From Mycobacterium sp. IS-1496 (lineage in GTDB: Bacteria > Actinomycetota > Actinomycetes > Mycobacteriales > Mycobacteriaceae), in contig NZ_LQIU01000001.1 in NCBI RefSeq assembly GCF_001499995.1, positions 352,422-416,421 on the forward strand: a DNA stretch of 64,000 nt. Reading direction: 5' to 3'. Shown piece by piece: positions 1 to 10,514 of the stretch. The translations under genes were made by a program, and so were the position numbers. How positions within the stretch are numbered: position 1 is the first letter of the stretch; the number at the start of each line of letters is the position of its first letter. The notes below the pieces were generated by a model. It saw only the letters and a program-made list of their open reading frames with translations, had not been told where the DNA came from and searched no databases.

Positions 1-811
1 GCTCATCGGCGAGCAGGGCCAGCATCGGCGAGCAGCCGTTGTCGAGTTTGACGGTCGAGAGGTCGTCACCGCGGGTGGGACCCCGGTTGATGATCGCGAC
101 CGGCATCCCGCGCGCGGCGGCGTGGCGGACGAACCGGTAGCCGGAGAAGACGGTCAGCGAGGAACCGGCGACCAGCAGTACGTCCGCGGCGTCGACCATC
201 GCGAAGGCCTGCTCGACGCGGGCTTTGGGCACGCTCTCGCCGAAGTACACGATGTCGGGTTTGAGCATGCCGCCGCAGACCGGGCAGTCGACGATGCGAA
301 AGCTGTCCGTGTCGCCGATGATCGCATCGGCGTCCGGCGCGACGGCGATGCCACCGACCGCTTCGGCGCGCTCGATGAAGCCGGGATTCGCCGCCTCGAG
401 CAGTTCGGCGAGCGTCGCGCGCGACATGGTGTGTCTGCAGTCGAGGCAGATCACCCGCGCATAGGTGCCGTGCAGGTCGACGACGTGGCGGCTGCCTGCC
501 TTGGTGTGCAGCAGGTCGACGTTCTGGGTGATCAACCCGGTGACCACCCCGGCGCGTTCCAGGGCGGCCAGCGCCCGGTGCCCCGCGTTGGGCAGCGTGG
601 CCGCCATGTGCCGCCACCCGACGTGGTTGCGCGCCCAGTACCGCTGCCGGAACGCCGGGTCCGACGTGAACTGGCGGATGGTCATCGGATTGCTCGGCGG
701 CGAGTCCGGCCCGCGGTAGTCGGGGATACCCGAGTCGGTCGACATCCCGGCCCCGGTCAGTGCCGCGACGCGGCGGCCGGCCAGTAGCGCGACCAGTTCG
801 GGTGATTCCAC
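1..811 (-). CDS. Sir2-family NAD-dependent protein deacylase (3' end cut by window edge)
   Basis: This is a class II-like sirtuin that uses NAD to remove acyl groups from lysines in the cytoplasm. Translation from a GTG at 811 gives 270 residues with no stop before the window edge, so the C-terminus is missing. The motifs appear in order: TGAGMSTDSGIPDYRG (19-34, NAD loop), TQNVD (95-99), catalytic His114 in LHG, zinc cysteines C122/C125 and C176/C179, GSS (216-218) and NRG (242-244). No in-frame ATG lies upstream. It sits 39 bases upstream of the isochorismatase-fold gene on the other side of that gene's stop. The family assignment is secure; the acyl specificity is not known. Confidence 0.93.
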   Translation of the reverse strand, partial: MESPELVALLAGRRVAALTGAGMSTDSGIPDYRGPDSPPSNPMTIRQFTSDPAFRQRYWARNHVGWRHMAATLPNAGHRALAALERAGVVTGLITQNVDLLHTKAGSRHVVDLHGTYARVICLDCRHTMSRATLAELLEAANPGFIERAEAVGGIAVAPDADAIIGDTDSFRIVDCPVCGGMLKPDIVYFGESVPKARVEQAFAMVDAADVLLVAGSSLTVFSGYRFVRHAAARGMPVAIINRGPTRGDDLSTVKLDNGCSPMLALLADE

Positions 812-850
812 CTCATCCAGACTACGGCGGCGCGCCGTGGGCGCCGGCGC

Positions 851-1390
851 TCAGTGCAGGCAGTCGGCCGCGGCGACGAGTTCGGCGCTCATGTTCTCCT
901 CCATCATCCGCAGCGCCGCCTCGCCCAGTTCGGCGTCGATGTGGGCGACCGCATCGCGGGGGATCACCACCGGGAAGTGCCGCACGTAGGCGTCGAGTGC
1001 GGTGTAGAGGATGCACTGCTCGGTCACCTGACCGGTCAGCACGACGCGCTCGGGTTCGAGTTGGTTGAGCAGATACGCCAGCGACGTTGCGTAGAAGGCA
1101 CTGTGGCGGACCTTGGTCATGACCCGGCAACCCTGTTGCGGCACGATCGGTTTGACGAGGTCGGGGCGCTCGCCGTCGAGCGCGGAGCGGACGATGTCGC
1201 TGAACTCGGCGCTGAAGTCGCCGTAGTTGTCGTTGACGTAGATCAAGTCGACGTCGTCGCGCGCGCGGGCATCGGCGACGAGTTTCGCCAGGGGATCGAC
1301 GATTGCCTCGACGTTCGGCACCAGCTTGTCGGCATCGGGATGGTCGTAGGTGTTCATCATGTCGATGATCAGCACCGCGGTCTTGGTCAT
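851..1390 (-). CDS. Isochorismatase/nicotinamidase-fold cysteine hydrolase
   Basis: This 179-residue cytoplasmic hydrolase has the cysteine-hydrolase triad of the family: Asp10 in AVLIIDMMN, Lys93 in RVMTKVRHSAF and Cys126 in VTEQCILYT. The family includes nicotinamidases and isochorismatases. The gene lies divergently from nadE, with 43 bases between start codons. That pairing would fit NAD salvage, but classic PncA metal-binding spacing is not obvious, so the substrate is left open. The ATG at 1390 is chosen because the family core strand begins at once after it. Upstream in-frame ATGs would run into nadE and add unrelated residues. Confidence 0.85.
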   Translation of the reverse strand: MTKTAVLIIDMMNTYDHPDADKLVPNVEAIVDPLAKLVADARARDDVDLIYVNDNYGDFSAEFSDIVRSALDGERPDLVKPIVPQQGCRVMTKVRHSAFYATSLAYLLNQLEPERVVLTGQVTEQCILYTALDAYVRHFPVVIPRDAVAHIDAELGEAALRMMEENMSAELVAAADCLH

Positions 1391-1433
1391 GGCGCAGGCA
1401 TACCCCGAAGCGATTCCGGGCAACAATGTGGGC

Positions 1434-3476
1434 ATGGATTTCTTCTCGGCATACCGGCACGGTTTCGTGCGCGTCGCCGCCTGCACTCACACGACCGCTC
1501 TGGCCGACCCGGCGGGCAACGCCGAGGCAGTGCTGGGATTGGCTCGCGACTGCCACGACGACGGCGTCGGTCTGGCGGTGTTTCCCGAGCTGACGCTGAC
1601 CGGTTACTCGATCGAAGACATCGTGTTGCAGGACGCGCTGCTCGAAGCGGTCGAATCCGCGCTGCTCGACATCGTCGCCCGGTCGGCCGATCTGCGGCCG
1701 GTGCTGGTGGTGGGCGCACCGCTGCGTCACCGCAACCGGGTCTACAACACCGCGGTGGTCATCCACCGCGGGCAGATCCTCGGCGTCGTACCGAAGTCCT
1801 ACATCCCCAATTACCGGGAGTTCTACGAGAAGCGCCAACTCGCGCCCGGTGACGACGAGCGCGGGGAGATCATGCTCGGCGGCGCCGAGGTGCCGTTCGG
1901 ACCCGACCTGCTCTTCGCGGCAGGCGATCTGCCCGCCTTCGTGCTGCACGTCGAGATCTGCGAGGACATGTGGGTCCCGGTGCCGCCGAGTGCGGAGGCG
2001 GCCCTGGCCGGTGCGACGGTGCTGGCCAACCTCTCCGGTAGCCCCATCACGATCGGACGCGCCGAGGACCGCAACCTCATGGCCCGCTCGGCGTCGTCGC
2101 GGTGCCTGGCCGCCTATGTGTACGCCGCGGCGGGACAGGGGGAGTCGACCACCGACCTGTCCTGGGACGGGCAGACGATGATCTGGGAGAACGGCCTGTG
2201 TCTGGCCCAGTCCGAGCGTTTCCCGACGGGCGAGCGGCGCTCGGTGGCGGACGTCGACGTCGAACTGCTGCGCAACGAACGCGCACGGATGGGCACGTTC
2301 GACGACAACCGGCGCCACCACCTGATCGACGAGGACTCGTTCCGCCGGATCGAGTTCACGCTCGAACCGCCGGCCGGTGACATCGGGCTGCTCCGCGAGG
2401 TCGAGCGGTTCCCGTTCGTGCCCGCCGACCCCGCCCGGTTGGAACAGGACTGCTACGAGGCCTACAACATCCAGGTCGCCGGTCTCGAACAACGTTTGCG
2501 CGCACTGCATTTCCCGAAGGTCGTGCTCGGGCTGTCCGGTGGCCTCGACTCGACCCACGCGCTGATAGTCGCGGCGCGGGCGATGGACCGGGAGAACCGG
2601 CCGCGCAGCGACATCCTGGCGTTCACGCTGCCGGGATTCGCCACCGGCGAGCGGACCAAGGACAACGCGACCCGCCTCGCCGAGGCACTGGGGGTCACGT
2701 TCGAGACCATCGACATCACCGCCACCGCGGAGCTGATGCTCAAGGAGATGGATCATCCGTTCTCCCGCGGGGAGAAGGTCTATGACGTCACCTTCGAGAA
2801 CGTGCAGGCCGGGCTGCGCACGGATTACCTGTTCCGGCTCGCCAATCAGCGTGGCGGCATCGTGCTCGGCACCGGTGACCTGTCCGAGCTGGCGTTGGGC
2901 TGGTCGACCTACGGGGTCGGCGACCAGATGTCGCACTACAACGTCAACGGAGGAGTGCCGAAGACCCTGATCCAGCACTTGATTCGCTGGGTGATCTCGT
3001 CGAACCAGTTCGACGACCGGGTCAACGAGGTGCTGCAGTCGGTGCTCGACACCGAGATCAGCCCCGAGTTGGTGCCCGCGGGCGAGGACGAGGAGATCCA
3101 GAGCAGCGAGGGCAAGGTGGGACCGTATGTCCTGCAGGATTTCTCGCTGTTCCATGTATTGCGGTACGGCTTCCGGCCCTCGAAGGTGGCGTTCATGGCG
3201 TGGCATGCCTGGAGCGACGCCGAGCACGGCGACTGGCCCGTCGGGTACCCCGATGACAAGCGGCCGACCTACACGCTCGGCGAGATCCGGCACTGGCTGC
3301 AGGTGTTCGCCCAGCGGTTCTACTCGTTCAGCCAGTTCAAGCGTTCGGCTCTGCCCAACGGCCCCAAGGTGTCCGCCGGCGGTTCACTGTCCCCGCGGGG
3401 TGACTGGCGCGCGCCGTCGGACATGTCGGCGCGGGTGTGGCTCGACGAGATCGAAGCCTCGATCCCGAAGGGCTGA
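1434..3476 (+). CDS. nadE: Glutamine-dependent NAD(+) synthetase
   Basis: NadE converts deamido-NAD to NAD using ATP and ammonia released from glutamine. The 680-residue length is that of the two-domain mycobacterial enzyme. The N-terminal nitrilase-type glutaminase domain shows the triad Glu52 ([10 protein letters not shown]), Lys121 ([14 protein letters not shown]) and Cys176 (VEICEDMW). The C-terminal synthetase domain has the ATP loop [12 protein letters not shown] and the [16 protein letters not shown] segment. The ATG at 1434 is used because [15 protein letters not shown] is the expected N-terminus; earlier in-frame ATGs overlap the divergent hydrolase. It converges with the WS/DGAT gene, with 9 bases between stops. 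Confidence 0.97.
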   Translation: MDFFSAYRHGFVRVAACTHTTALADPAGNAEAVLGLARDCHDDGVGLAVFPELTLTGYSIEDIVLQDALLEAVESALLDIVARSADLRPVLVVGAPLRHRNRVYNTAVVIHRGQILGVVPKSYIPNYREFYEKRQLAPGDDERGEIMLGGAEVPFGPDLLFAAGDLPAFVLHVEICEDMWVPVPPSAEAALAGATVLANLSGSPITIGRAEDRNLMARSASSRCLAAYVYAAAGQGESTTDLSWDGQTMIWENGLCLAQSERFPTGERRSVADVDVELLRNERARMGTFDDNRRHHLIDEDSFRRIEFTLEPPAGDIGLLREVERFPFVPADPARLEQDCYEAYNIQVAGLEQRLRALHFPKVVLGLSGGLDSTHALIVAARAMDRENRPRSDILAFTLPGFATGERTKDNATRLAEALGVTFETIDITATAELMLKEMDHPFSRGEKVYDVTFENVQAGLRTDYLFRLANQRGGIVLGTGDLSELALGWSTYGVGDQMSHYNVNGGVPKTLIQHLIRWVISSNQFDDRVNEVLQSVLDTEISPELVPAGEDEEIQSSEGKVGPYVLQDFSLFHVLRYGFRPSKVAFMAWHAWSDAEHGDWPVGYPDDKRPTYTLGEIRHWLQVFAQRFYSFSQFKRSALPNGPKVSAGGSLSPRGDWRAPSDMSARVWLDEIEASIPKG

Positions 3477-3485
3477 CCGCGAGAC

Positions 3486-4877
3486 TCAGGTCACCAGCGC
3501 CAGCGTCCGCAGCGGTGTCGACCGGTGCGGCGCAGCGGCCAGGGCGGCCAGACGCCCGACCGCCTGCCCGATGCCTCGGGCCAACTCGTCGACGTCGGGC
3601 ACCGCGTCGTAGTCGCCGATGATCCCGAAGGACAGCTGATCGGCATAGCTGAGAATCGCTATGCCCGTGCGTAATTGGAGTGCGATCGGCGGGATCGGCA
3701 ACAACCGTCTGATGTCTCGGCCCATGATCGTCAGGCCCTCCTGCGGGCCGGGGACATTGCTCGCGAGCGCGACGACATCACGCTGCGGCAGCCTGGTCAG
3801 GTTCCGGACCGCCCACGCCGTCACCGCGAACGGGATCGCATTCGCCGCGGATACGACGGCACTGCCCGCCTGCCGCTGGCCGCTGCCCTTCACCTGCGTG
3901 AGCCTGCGGTGCACCGCCCGGAGCTGTTCGAGCGGATCGGCCTTGTCGACCGGGAGGCGGGGCAGCAGCATCGACACCCGGTTGTCCGGTTCGCCCCCGG
4001 CGTCGGCCGCCCGGACGGAGACCGGCACCAGCGTCCGGAGCGAATTGCGACCGGGTGTCTCGCCGCGCCGGATCAGCATCGCGCGGTAGCTGCTGGTGAT
4101 GGCCGCCAGCGCCACGTCGTTGACCGTCACCCCGAACTCGTCGCACACGTGCCGCACATCGGACAGCGACACATCGACCGCGGCGTACCGCCGCATGGTC
4201 CCCACGGGACCGTTCAGGACCGACAAGGGTGCGGGCCTCAGCATTCCGCCGACGAGGTCAAGGGCCCCACGGGCCGCACGGATGGCCGCCGCGGTGAGAC
4301 CGAACGAGGTGCGCACGGCGCTCGACATCCAGCCGACGGGATCGATGTACGACGACACACCCGGCGGCGGGGCCGGCGTCGGATCCGGGTGCGCCGCCGC
4401 GGCCGGCCCGTCGTCGCAGAGTGCGGTGAGCATGTGCGTCGCAGCGATCCCGTCGGCGAGGCAGTGGTGCACCTTCATCAGCACCGCCCACCGCCGGTGC
4501 GACAGCCCCTCGATCACCCAGCACTCCCACAGTGGCCGCGATCGGTCGAGCCGGCGCTCCATGATGTCGGCGACCAGACGGTCCAGGTCCGCGTCACCAC
4601 CCGGCCGGGGCAGGGCCGCACGCCGGATGTGGTGGGCGATGTCGAAGTGCTTGTCGGGCACCCATTCCGGCGCACCGAGGTCGAGCGGGCGGGAGTGCAC
4701 GAGCTGGGTCAGCCGCGGCACCGACGACAGGCGTCCGGTGAGGGTGGCCGTGAGCGAGGCGAAGTCGGGCATCGGGCCGTCGAGGACGGCGACGCCGCCG
4801 ATTGCCAGGCTCACGTGCGGGTCGGCGTCCTCGGCCTCGAGGAAGCCCGCGTCCAGTGTCGTCAGGTGGTCGTCCAC
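3486..4877 (-). CDS. WS/DGAT-type O-acyltransferase (wax ester/triacylglycerol synthase family)
   Basis: Members of this family esterify acyl-CoA to diacylglycerol or long-chain alcohols at the inner membrane face, making storage lipid. The 463-residue protein carries the active-site motif HHCLADG (HHxxxDG) after KVHHC at about residue 138-145. It begins DDHLTTLDAGFLEAED, as is usual for mycobacterial Tgs proteins, and ends with the family's LSFGIIGDYDAVPD segment. The start is a GTG at 4877; the nearby ATG is out of frame. Mycobacteria carry many paralogues, so the acceptor cannot be told from sequence. It may be co-oriented with, but is not obviously in an operon with, the crotonase gene 78 bases upstream. 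Confidence 0.92.
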   Translation of the reverse strand: MDDHLTTLDAGFLEAEDADPHVSLAIGGVAVLDGPMPDFASLTATLTGRLSSVPRLTQLVHSRPLDLGAPEWVPDKHFDIAHHIRRAALPRPGGDADLDRLVADIMERRLDRSRPLWECWVIEGLSHRRWAVLMKVHHCLADGIAATHMLTALCDDGPAAAAHPDPTPAPPPGVSSYIDPVGWMSSAVRTSFGLTAAAIRAARGALDLVGGMLRPAPLSVLNGPVGTMRRYAAVDVSLSDVRHVCDEFGVTVNDVALAAITSSYRAMLIRRGETPGRNSLRTLVPVSVRAADAGGEPDNRVSMLLPRLPVDKADPLEQLRAVHRRLTQVKGSGQRQAGSAVVSAANAIPFAVTAWAVRNLTRLPQRDVVALASNVPGPQEGLTIMGRDIRRLLPIPPIALQLRTGIAILSYADQLSFGIIGDYDAVPDVDELARGIGQAVGRLAALAAAPHRSTPLRTLALVT

Positions 4878-4955
4878 CCATCGAAGGTCGCACCCGGTCC
4901 CGCCGGCTCGCCAGGGCCATTGGTCCCGAGTTCAATTAGTCGAGCTACCTCGCGG

Positions 4956-5804
4956 TCACAGCCGGCCGTCGACCCGCAAGTCCGGGTGCACCCAGTCGGG
5001 TGAGCGGCGCTCCTTGAAGGAGCGGTAACCCTCGAGCGCCTCGGGTGACGAATAGCTGGCCTGCATCCCGATCCGGTCGAACAGCCCGAGGTAGCCGTCG
5101 ATGCTGGACTTGACCACGCTTCGCGCGTGCGGCGCGGTGCGGCAGCACTGGGCGAGCACCTCGCGGGCGGCGTCGAGCAGGTCGTCGTGGGGCACGATCC
5201 GCGCCACCATGCCCCAGTCGTACGCCTCCTGCGCGGACAGGGTGCGACCGGTCAGCATGAGGTCGCGGGTGCGGACCGGGCCGATGAGGCGGGTCAGCAT
5301 CTGGCTGTAGTACGTGTCGGCGATGCCGCGGAACAATTCGGGGACCCGGAAGGTGGCGCGGTCGCTGACGACCGCCATATCGCTGCACAGCGCGATCTGT
5401 AGGCCGCCGCCCTGGCACAGGCCGTTGACCGCCGACACCACCGGTTTGACCGACTGCCGCAGGGTCTCGAACGGCGTCACGTCCATGCCGAGAGCGGACC
5501 CGAACGTCAGCCAGTTGTCGGCGCCGCCGCCCCCGCCCATATCGCCGCCGGGCGCGAACACGTCGCCGGTACCCGTGATGAGCAGTCCGGCCAGATCGCG
5601 GTCCGCGTCGACGTGCCGCACCGCATACCGGATGCCGAAGTACATCGCCGGGGTCATCGCGTTACGCGCCTCGGGCCGGTCGAGGGTGCACACCCCGAAC
5701 GCCCCTTCGCGCGTGAACCGCAGGTAGGGCGTGCCCAGCCAGTCACCGTCCGGCGGGCGGGGCGCGTCCGCCTCCGGTCCTTCGTGCTCGGACGTCGTCG
5801 TCAT
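4956..5804 (-). CDS. Enoyl-CoA hydratase/isomerase (crotonase) family protein
   Basis: This 282-residue protein has the crotonase fold. CTLDRPEARNAMTP and the oxyanion-hole segment GDVFAPGGDMGG are visible, followed by VNGLCQGGGLQIALCSDMAV. The family hydrates, isomerises or hydrolyses acyl-CoA thioesters in the cytoplasm. In the position that often carries the catalytic Glu there is the segment FRVPELFRGIADTYY, in which a Glu is present. A Gly-rich insertion (GGGGGAD) follows the first oxyanion residue. The ATG at 5804 has a good AGGAGA ribosome site a few bases upstream. The exact reaction is not predictable. Confidence 0.9.
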   Translation of the reverse strand: MTTTSEHEGPEADAPRPPDGDWLGTPYLRFTREGAFGVCTLDRPEARNAMTPAMYFGIRYAVRHVDADRDLAGLLITGTGDVFAPGGDMGGGGGADNWLTFGSALGMDVTPFETLRQSVKPVVSAVNGLCQGGGLQIALCSDMAVVSDRATFRVPELFRGIADTYYSQMLTRLIGPVRTRDLMLTGRTLSAQEAYDWGMVARIVPHDDLLDAAREVLAQCCRTAPHARSVVKSSIDGYLGLFDRIGMQASYSSPEALEGYRSFKERRSPDWVHPDLRVDGRL

Positions 5805-5828
5805 CGCTTCTCCTGTCCTCTCATCGCG

Positions 5829-6686
5829 TCATGCCAGCGCGTCGTCGATCGCTTCCGCGGTGGGAGCACAGTCGCCCGCGCCGGGGACCAGGGTGGCCAG
5901 CGCGCCCGCGACGCACGCACGGCGCAATGCGTCCTCGTGTCCGGAGCGCCAGTGCGCGGCGAGCACTCCGGCGAACACGTCACCGGCGCCGGTGGTGTCG
6001 ACGGCCTCCACCGCCGGGGCCGGGATGTCGAACCGTTCCCCGTCGCCGAGGTAGCTGGCCCCCCGGGCACCGCGGGTGATCACCAGATGCGGTACCGGCC
6101 AATGCCATTCACCGGCTTCGGCCTGATTGACCACCACCACGTCGGCGACCTCGGACAGCCTCAGCAGTTCGTGGGGCGGGGCGCCCGCGGGTGAGGCGTT
6201 CACCATCACCACCGCTCCCGCGGCGCGCGCCACGCGGGCCGCGTCGTTCGCCGTCGCCGGCGGGATCTCGAGTTGCAGCAGCACGACGTCGGCCGCCTCG
6301 ATCACCTCGCGCACCGCCGACGCGGCCACGCTCAGGTGCGCGTTCGCGCCGGGCGCGACGACGATGGCGTTCTCCGCGGCGGAGTCGACGATCACGACGG
6401 CCGAGCCGCTCGGACCCGGCACCGTCACCACGCCGTCGAGGCCCACACCGTTCTCCCGCAGGTGGGTGCGCAGCGGACCGGCCGCCGGGTCGTCCCCGAG
6501 AGCGGCGACCAGCCCGACATCGGCGCCGGCGCGGGCGGCGGCGATCGCCTGATTGCCGCCCTTGCCGCCGGGTGAGGACGTCATCGACGACGCGAGGACG
6601 GTCTGGCCGGGCCGCGGCAGCGCCGGCACCGAGAAGCGCAGATCGGCGTTCACACTGCCCACCACGCAGACACGCGCCGCCGCCAT
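5829..6686 (-). CDS. rbsK: Ribokinase (PfkB family carbohydrate kinase)
   Basis: RbsK phosphorylates ribose at O5 with ATP in the cytoplasm. The 285-residue protein shows the substrate-binding [15 protein letters not shown] stretch near residues 40-54 and the C-terminal PfkB signature [14 protein letters not shown], whose Asp is the catalytic base. The ATG at 6686 places [11 protein letters not shown] at the N-terminus as expected. It is followed 24 bases later by the crotonase gene on the same strand, so the two may be co-transcribed. In M. tuberculosis the rbsK and proA homologues are separated by ahpC/ahpD and PE/PPE genes (recalled synteny); here they are immediate divergent neighbours. 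Confidence 0.92.
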   Translation of the reverse strand: MAAARVCVVGSVNADLRFSVPALPRPGQTVLASSMTSSPGGKGGNQAIAAARAGADVGLVAALGDDPAAGPLRTHLRENGVGLDGVVTVPGPSGSAVVIVDSAAENAIVVAPGANAHLSVAASAVREVIEAADVVLLQLEIPPATANDAARVARAAGAVVMVNASPAGAPPHELLRLSEVADVVVVNQAEAGEWHWPVPHLVITRGARGASYLGDGERFDIPAPAVEAVDTTGAGDVFAGVLAAHWRSGHEDALRRACVAGALATLVPGAGDCAPTAEAIDDALA

Positions 6687-6768
6687 GGGCGTAACGCTAG
6701 ACCAGCGGGTGACGACGCTGACCCTGACACGCGTCCAGTGCCCCCGCCACCTTCGATACGCTGGTCTG

Positions 6769-8016
6769 ATGAGTGTGCACGCCCCCGCAGCGCTCGACCT
6801 GCGCACCGAGGTCCACGACGCCGCCCGCCGGGCCCGGGTCGCCTCGCGCACGCTGGCGACGTTGTCCACCGAGACCAAGAACCGCGCGCTGCGCGCGGCC
6901 GCCGACCGGGTGCTCATGGATGCGCACCTCATCATCGCGGGCAACGAGCGCGACCTCGAGAAGGCCAAGGCGGCAGGCACCCCGGACGCCATGCTCGACC
7001 GGCTGGCGCTGAACCCGCAGCGCATCGACGGCGTTGCCGCCGGGCTGCGCCAGGTGGCGACCCTGCCCGATCCCGTCGGCGAGGTCTTGCGCGGCAACAC
7101 GCTGGTCAACGGACTGCAGCTGCGTCAGCAGCGGGTGCCGCTCGGGGTGGTCGGCATCGTCTACGAGGGCAGGCCGAACGTCACCGTCGACGCGTTCGGG
7201 CTGACGCTGAAGTCCGGTAACGCGGTGCTGCTGCGCGGCAGCTCGTCCGCGGCGCACTCCAACGCCGCGCTCGTCGACTCGCTGCGCGCCGCGCTGATCG
7301 CCGAGGGCCTCGACGCCGACGCGGTGCAACTGCTGCCCAGCCACGACCGGGCCAGCGTCACCCACCTCATCCAGGCCCGCGGCCTGGTCGACGTGGTGAT
7401 CCCCCGCGGCGGGGCGGGCCTGATCGACGCCGTCGTCCGCGACGCCCAGGTCCCCACGATCGAGACCGGCGTCGGCAACTGCCACGTCTACGTGCACTCC
7501 GCCGCCGACCTCGACATGGCGGAGAAGATCCTGCTCAACGCCAAGACCCGGCGGCCCAGCGTCTGCAACGCCGCCGAATCGGTGCTCGTGGACGCCGCCA
7601 TCGCCGAGCACGCGGTGCCTAAGCTGACCAAGGCGCTGCAGGACGCCGGGGTGACCGTGCACGCCGATCCGACCGACGAGGAACTGCGCGCCGAATTCCT
7701 GTCGATGGACATCGCGCTGGCCGTGGTCGACGGCGTCGACGCCGCGATCGCCCACGTCAACGAATACGGCTCGGGACACACCGAGGCCATCGTCACCGCC
7801 GATCTGGCTGCGGCGCAACGGTTCTCCGAACGGGTGGACGCGGCCGCGGTGATGGTCAACGCCTCGACGGCGTTCACCGACGGCGAGCAGTTCGGCTTCG
7901 GCGCCGAGATCGGCATCTCCACCCAGAAGCTGCACGCCCGCGGCCCGATGGGTCTGCCAGAATTGACCTCGACCAAATGGATTGTGTGGGGGAACGGCCA
8001 CACGCGCCCTGCCTGA
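6769..8016 (+). CDS. proA: Gamma-glutamyl phosphate reductase
   Basis: ProA reduces gamma-glutamyl phosphate to glutamate semialdehyde with NADPH, the second step of proline synthesis. The 415-residue length is standard. The catalytic Cys266 lies in [11 protein letters not shown], and [20 protein letters not shown] and the C-terminal [16 protein letters not shown] segment are diagnostic. The ATG at 6769 gives the usual [15 protein letters not shown] start. The downstream MoxR gene starts 14 bases after the stop and could be read on the same transcript. Confidence 0.96.
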   Translation: MSVHAPAALDLRTEVHDAARRARVASRTLATLSTETKNRALRAAADRVLMDAHLIIAGNERDLEKAKAAGTPDAMLDRLALNPQRIDGVAAGLRQVATLPDPVGEVLRGNTLVNGLQLRQQRVPLGVVGIVYEGRPNVTVDAFGLTLKSGNAVLLRGSSSAAHSNAALVDSLRAALIAEGLDADAVQLLPSHDRASVTHLIQARGLVDVVIPRGGAGLIDAVVRDAQVPTIETGVGNCHVYVHSAADLDMAEKILLNAKTRRPSVCNAAESVLVDAAIAEHAVPKLTKALQDAGVTVHADPTDEELRAEFLSMDIALAVVDGVDAAIAHVNEYGSGHTEAIVTADLAAAQRFSERVDAAAVMVNASTAFTDGEQFGFGAEIGISTQKLHARGPMGLPELTSTKWIVWGNGHTRPA

Positions 8017-8030
8017 AACAGGAGAATGAC

Positions 8031-8927
8031 TTGAGCGTCCCCGCACGTCCCGCCCCGCTGTTCGCCGACATCGACGATGTCGCGCGCCGGCTGGCCGAGA
8101 CCGGATACCTCCCCGACACCGCGACGGCCACCGCGGTCTTCCTCGCCGACCGGCTGGGCAAACCGCTGCTGGTCGAAGGGCCCGCCGGAGTCGGCAAGAC
8201 CGAACTCGCCCGCGCCGTCGCCCAGGCGACCGGCTCAGGGCTGGTCCGCCTGCAGTGCTACGAGGGGGTGGACGAGGCCCGCGCGCTCTACGAGTGGAAC
8301 CACGCCAAGCAGATCCTGCGGATCCAGGCCGGTAACGCCGCCGCCGACGCCGAGGGTGGGGACTGGGACCGGACCAAACTCGACGTGTTCAGCGAGGAAT
8401 TCCTGCTGTCGCGGCCGCTGCTGACCGCGATCCGGCGCACCGAACCGACCGTGCTGCTGGTCGACGAGACCGACAAGGCCGACATCGAGATCGAGGGTCT
8501 GCTGCTCGAGGTGCTGTCGGACTTCGCGGTGACCGTGCCGGAACTGGGCACCATCAAGGCCGAACGGACCCCGTTCGTGGTGCTGACCTCCAACGCCACC
8601 CGGGAACTCTCCGAGGCCCTCAAGCGGCGCTGCCTGTTTCTGCACATCGACTTCCCCGATCCCGACCTCGAGCGGCGCATCCTGCTGTCCCGGGTGCCGG
8701 AACTGCCCGAACACCTGGCCTCCGAGCTGGTCCGCATCATCGGCGTCCTGCGCGGGATGCAGCTCAAGAAACTGCCCTCGGTCGCCGAGACCATCGACTG
8801 GGGCCGCACCGTGCTGGCACTCGGCATGGACACCATCGACGACGCGATGATCGCCGCCACGCTCGGTGTGGTGCTCAAACACCAGTCCGACCAGCAGCGC
8901 GCCGCCGGAGAGTTAAGGCTCAACTGA
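8031..8927 (+). CDS. MoxR-family AAA+ ATPase
   Basis: MoxR proteins are AAA+ ATPases thought to act as chaperones that insert cofactors or mature partner proteins together with VWA-domain proteins. This one has Walker A GPAGVGKTEL (about residues 45-54), Walker B VLLVDETDKAD and sensor segment VVLTSNATRELSEALKRRC. A TTG at 8031 is taken as start because AGGAGA (8020-8025) precedes it at good spacing, giving 298 residues. An in-frame ATG at 7977 would overlap the end of proA. The stop overlaps the next start by one base, a strong sign of a MoxR-VWA operon. It matches M. tuberculosis Rv2426c by context. Confidence 0.9.
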   Translation: MSVPARPAPLFADIDDVARRLAETGYLPDTATATAVFLADRLGKPLLVEGPAGVGKTELARAVAQATGSGLVRLQCYEGVDEARALYEWNHAKQILRIQAGNAAADAEGGDWDRTKLDVFSEEFLLSRPLLTAIRRTEPTVLLVDETDKADIEIEGLLLEVLSDFAVTVPELGTIKAERTPFVVLTSNATRELSEALKRRCLFLHIDFPDPDLERRILLSRVPELPEHLASELVRIIGVLRGMQLKKLPSVAETIDWGRTVLALGMDTIDDAMIAATLGVVLKHQSDQQRAAGELRLN

Positions 8928-10372
8928 TGCCGCCCCGCCGCGTCCGGCCGCCGCAGCCGCTGGCTCCGCACGGGATACCCGGCCACCTGGTCGAGTTCGT
9001 CGAGGCGCTGCGCAAACAGGGCATCTCGGTGGGCCCGTCGGAGACCGTCGACGCCGGACGGGTGATGGCCGTCCTCGGACTCGGTGACCGCGAGGTGCTG
9101 CGCGAAGGGCTCGCGTGTGCGGTGCTGCGGCGCCCGGACCACCGCGACACCTACGACGCGATGTTCGACCTGTTCTTCCCGGCGGCGCTGGGCGGCAGGA
9201 CCGCGCTGTCCGACGACGAGGAGTCGGACGGCGACGAGCAGGGTCTGCCGCCCGAGGACGTCGAGGCGATGCGTGACGCGCTGCTGAAGTTGCTCACCGA
9301 CAACCCCGATCTGGCCGACCTGGACGAGCGGTTGTCCGCGATGATCGCCCAGATCGTCGAGTCCTACGGCCGCTACAACTCCAGCAGGGGGCCGTCGTAT
9401 TCGTCGTATCAGGCGCTCAAGGCGATGAGCCTGGACGATCTGGAGGGGCGCCTGCTCGCGGGCTTGCTCGCGCCCTACGGCGACGAACCCACCCCCACCC
9501 AGGAGCAGATCGCCAAGGCCATTGCGGCGCAACGGATATCGCAGTTGCGGAAGATGGTCGAGGGGGAGACCAAACGGCGTACCGCGGAGCAGCTCGGCCG
9601 TGAACACGTCCAGATGTACGGGGTGCCCCAGCTCGCCGAGAACGTCGAGTTCCTGCGCGCCTCCGGCGAGCAGCTACGCCAGATGCGCCGGGTGGTAGCC
9701 CCGTTGGCCCGCACGCTCGCCACGCGGCTGGCGGCGCGCCGGCGGCGTGCCCGGGCGGGCGAGATCGACATGCGCAAGACGTTGCGCAAGTCCATGTCGA
9801 CCGGGGGAGTGCCGATCGACGTCGTGCTCAAGAAGCCGCACCCGGCACGGCCGGAACTCGTCGTGCTGTGCGACGTGTCGGGTTCGGTGGCCGGGTTCAG
9901 CAACTTCACGCTGATGCTCGTCCACGCGCTGCGTCAACAGTTCTCGCGGGTTCGCGTCTTCGCCTTCATCGACACCACCGACGAGGTCACGGCGTTGTTC
10001 GGTCCGGATGCCGATCTGGCGGTGGCCGTGCAGCGCATCACCCGTGAGGCCGGCGTGTACACCCGCGACGGGCACTCCGACTACGGCAACGCCTTCGCGT
10101 CGTTCGTGCACAAGTATCCGGAGGCGCTCTCGCCGCGCAGTTCGCTGCTCGTGCTCGGCGACGGGCGCAACAACTACCGCAACCCGGAGACGGAGTTGCT
10201 GGCGCGGATGGTCAACGCCAGCCGCCACGCGCACTGGCTCAACCCTGAACCGAAGCATTTGTGGGGCAGCGGGGACTCGGCGACGCCGCGCTACGAGGAC
10301 ATCATCACCATGCACGAGTGCCGCTCGGCCAAACAGCTGGCGGCGGTGATCGACCAGCTGCTGCCCGTCTAG
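8927..10372 (+). CDS. VWA-domain protein, CoxE-like partner of MoxR ATPase
   Basis: This 481-residue protein has a C-terminal von Willebrand A (CoxE-like) domain with the metal-ion-dependent adhesion motif DVSGSV, followed by the DTTDEVT and [10 protein letters not shown] segments. The N-terminal half is helical and highly charged, with an acidic stretch ([10 protein letters not shown]) and a basic [11 protein letters not shown] patch. VWA proteins of this type work with an adjacent MoxR ATPase, and here the two genes overlap by one base. The client protein is unknown. It corresponds to Rv2425c in M. tuberculosis. Confidence 0.88.
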   Translation: MPPRRVRPPQPLAPHGIPGHLVEFVEALRKQGISVGPSETVDAGRVMAVLGLGDREVLREGLACAVLRRPDHRDTYDAMFDLFFPAALGGRTALSDDEESDGDEQGLPPEDVEAMRDALLKLLTDNPDLADLDERLSAMIAQIVESYGRYNSSRGPSYSSYQALKAMSLDDLEGRLLAGLLAPYGDEPTPTQEQIAKAIAAQRISQLRKMVEGETKRRTAEQLGREHVQMYGVPQLAENVEFLRASGEQLRQMRRVVAPLARTLATRLAARRRRARAGEIDMRKTLRKSMSTGGVPIDVVLKKPHPARPELVVLCDVSGSVAGFSNFTLMLVHALRQQFSRVRVFAFIDTTDEVTALFGPDADLAVAVQRITREAGVYTRDGHSDYGNAFASFVHKYPEALSPRSSLLVLGDGRNNYRNPETELLARMVNASRHAHWLNPEPKHLWGSGDSATPRYEDIITMHECRSAKQLAAVIDQLLPV

Positions 10373-10514
10373 TCGGGCCCCGGATGCTCGCCCCGACCAG
10401 ACACAGAATCGCGTGATGAGCGCCTCGACCGCGCCGCGTACGAGGTCTCCGAGGTGCTCGCGGTGGACCGCACACCCGCCTGAGTGGCCGGGCGCTGCCG
10501 TAAGCTCGCTGTTC

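Noticed and set aside
822..3293. 823-codon open frame on the minus strand opposite nadE
   Set aside because: It is a GC-rich shadow of nadE; its translation is Arg/His/Val-rich with no domain, and nadE has all catalytic residues.
10373..10514. Short frame before nadD ending [13 protein letters not shown] and a stop
   Set aside because: It is under 40 codons, has no ribosome site, and I recognise no family.
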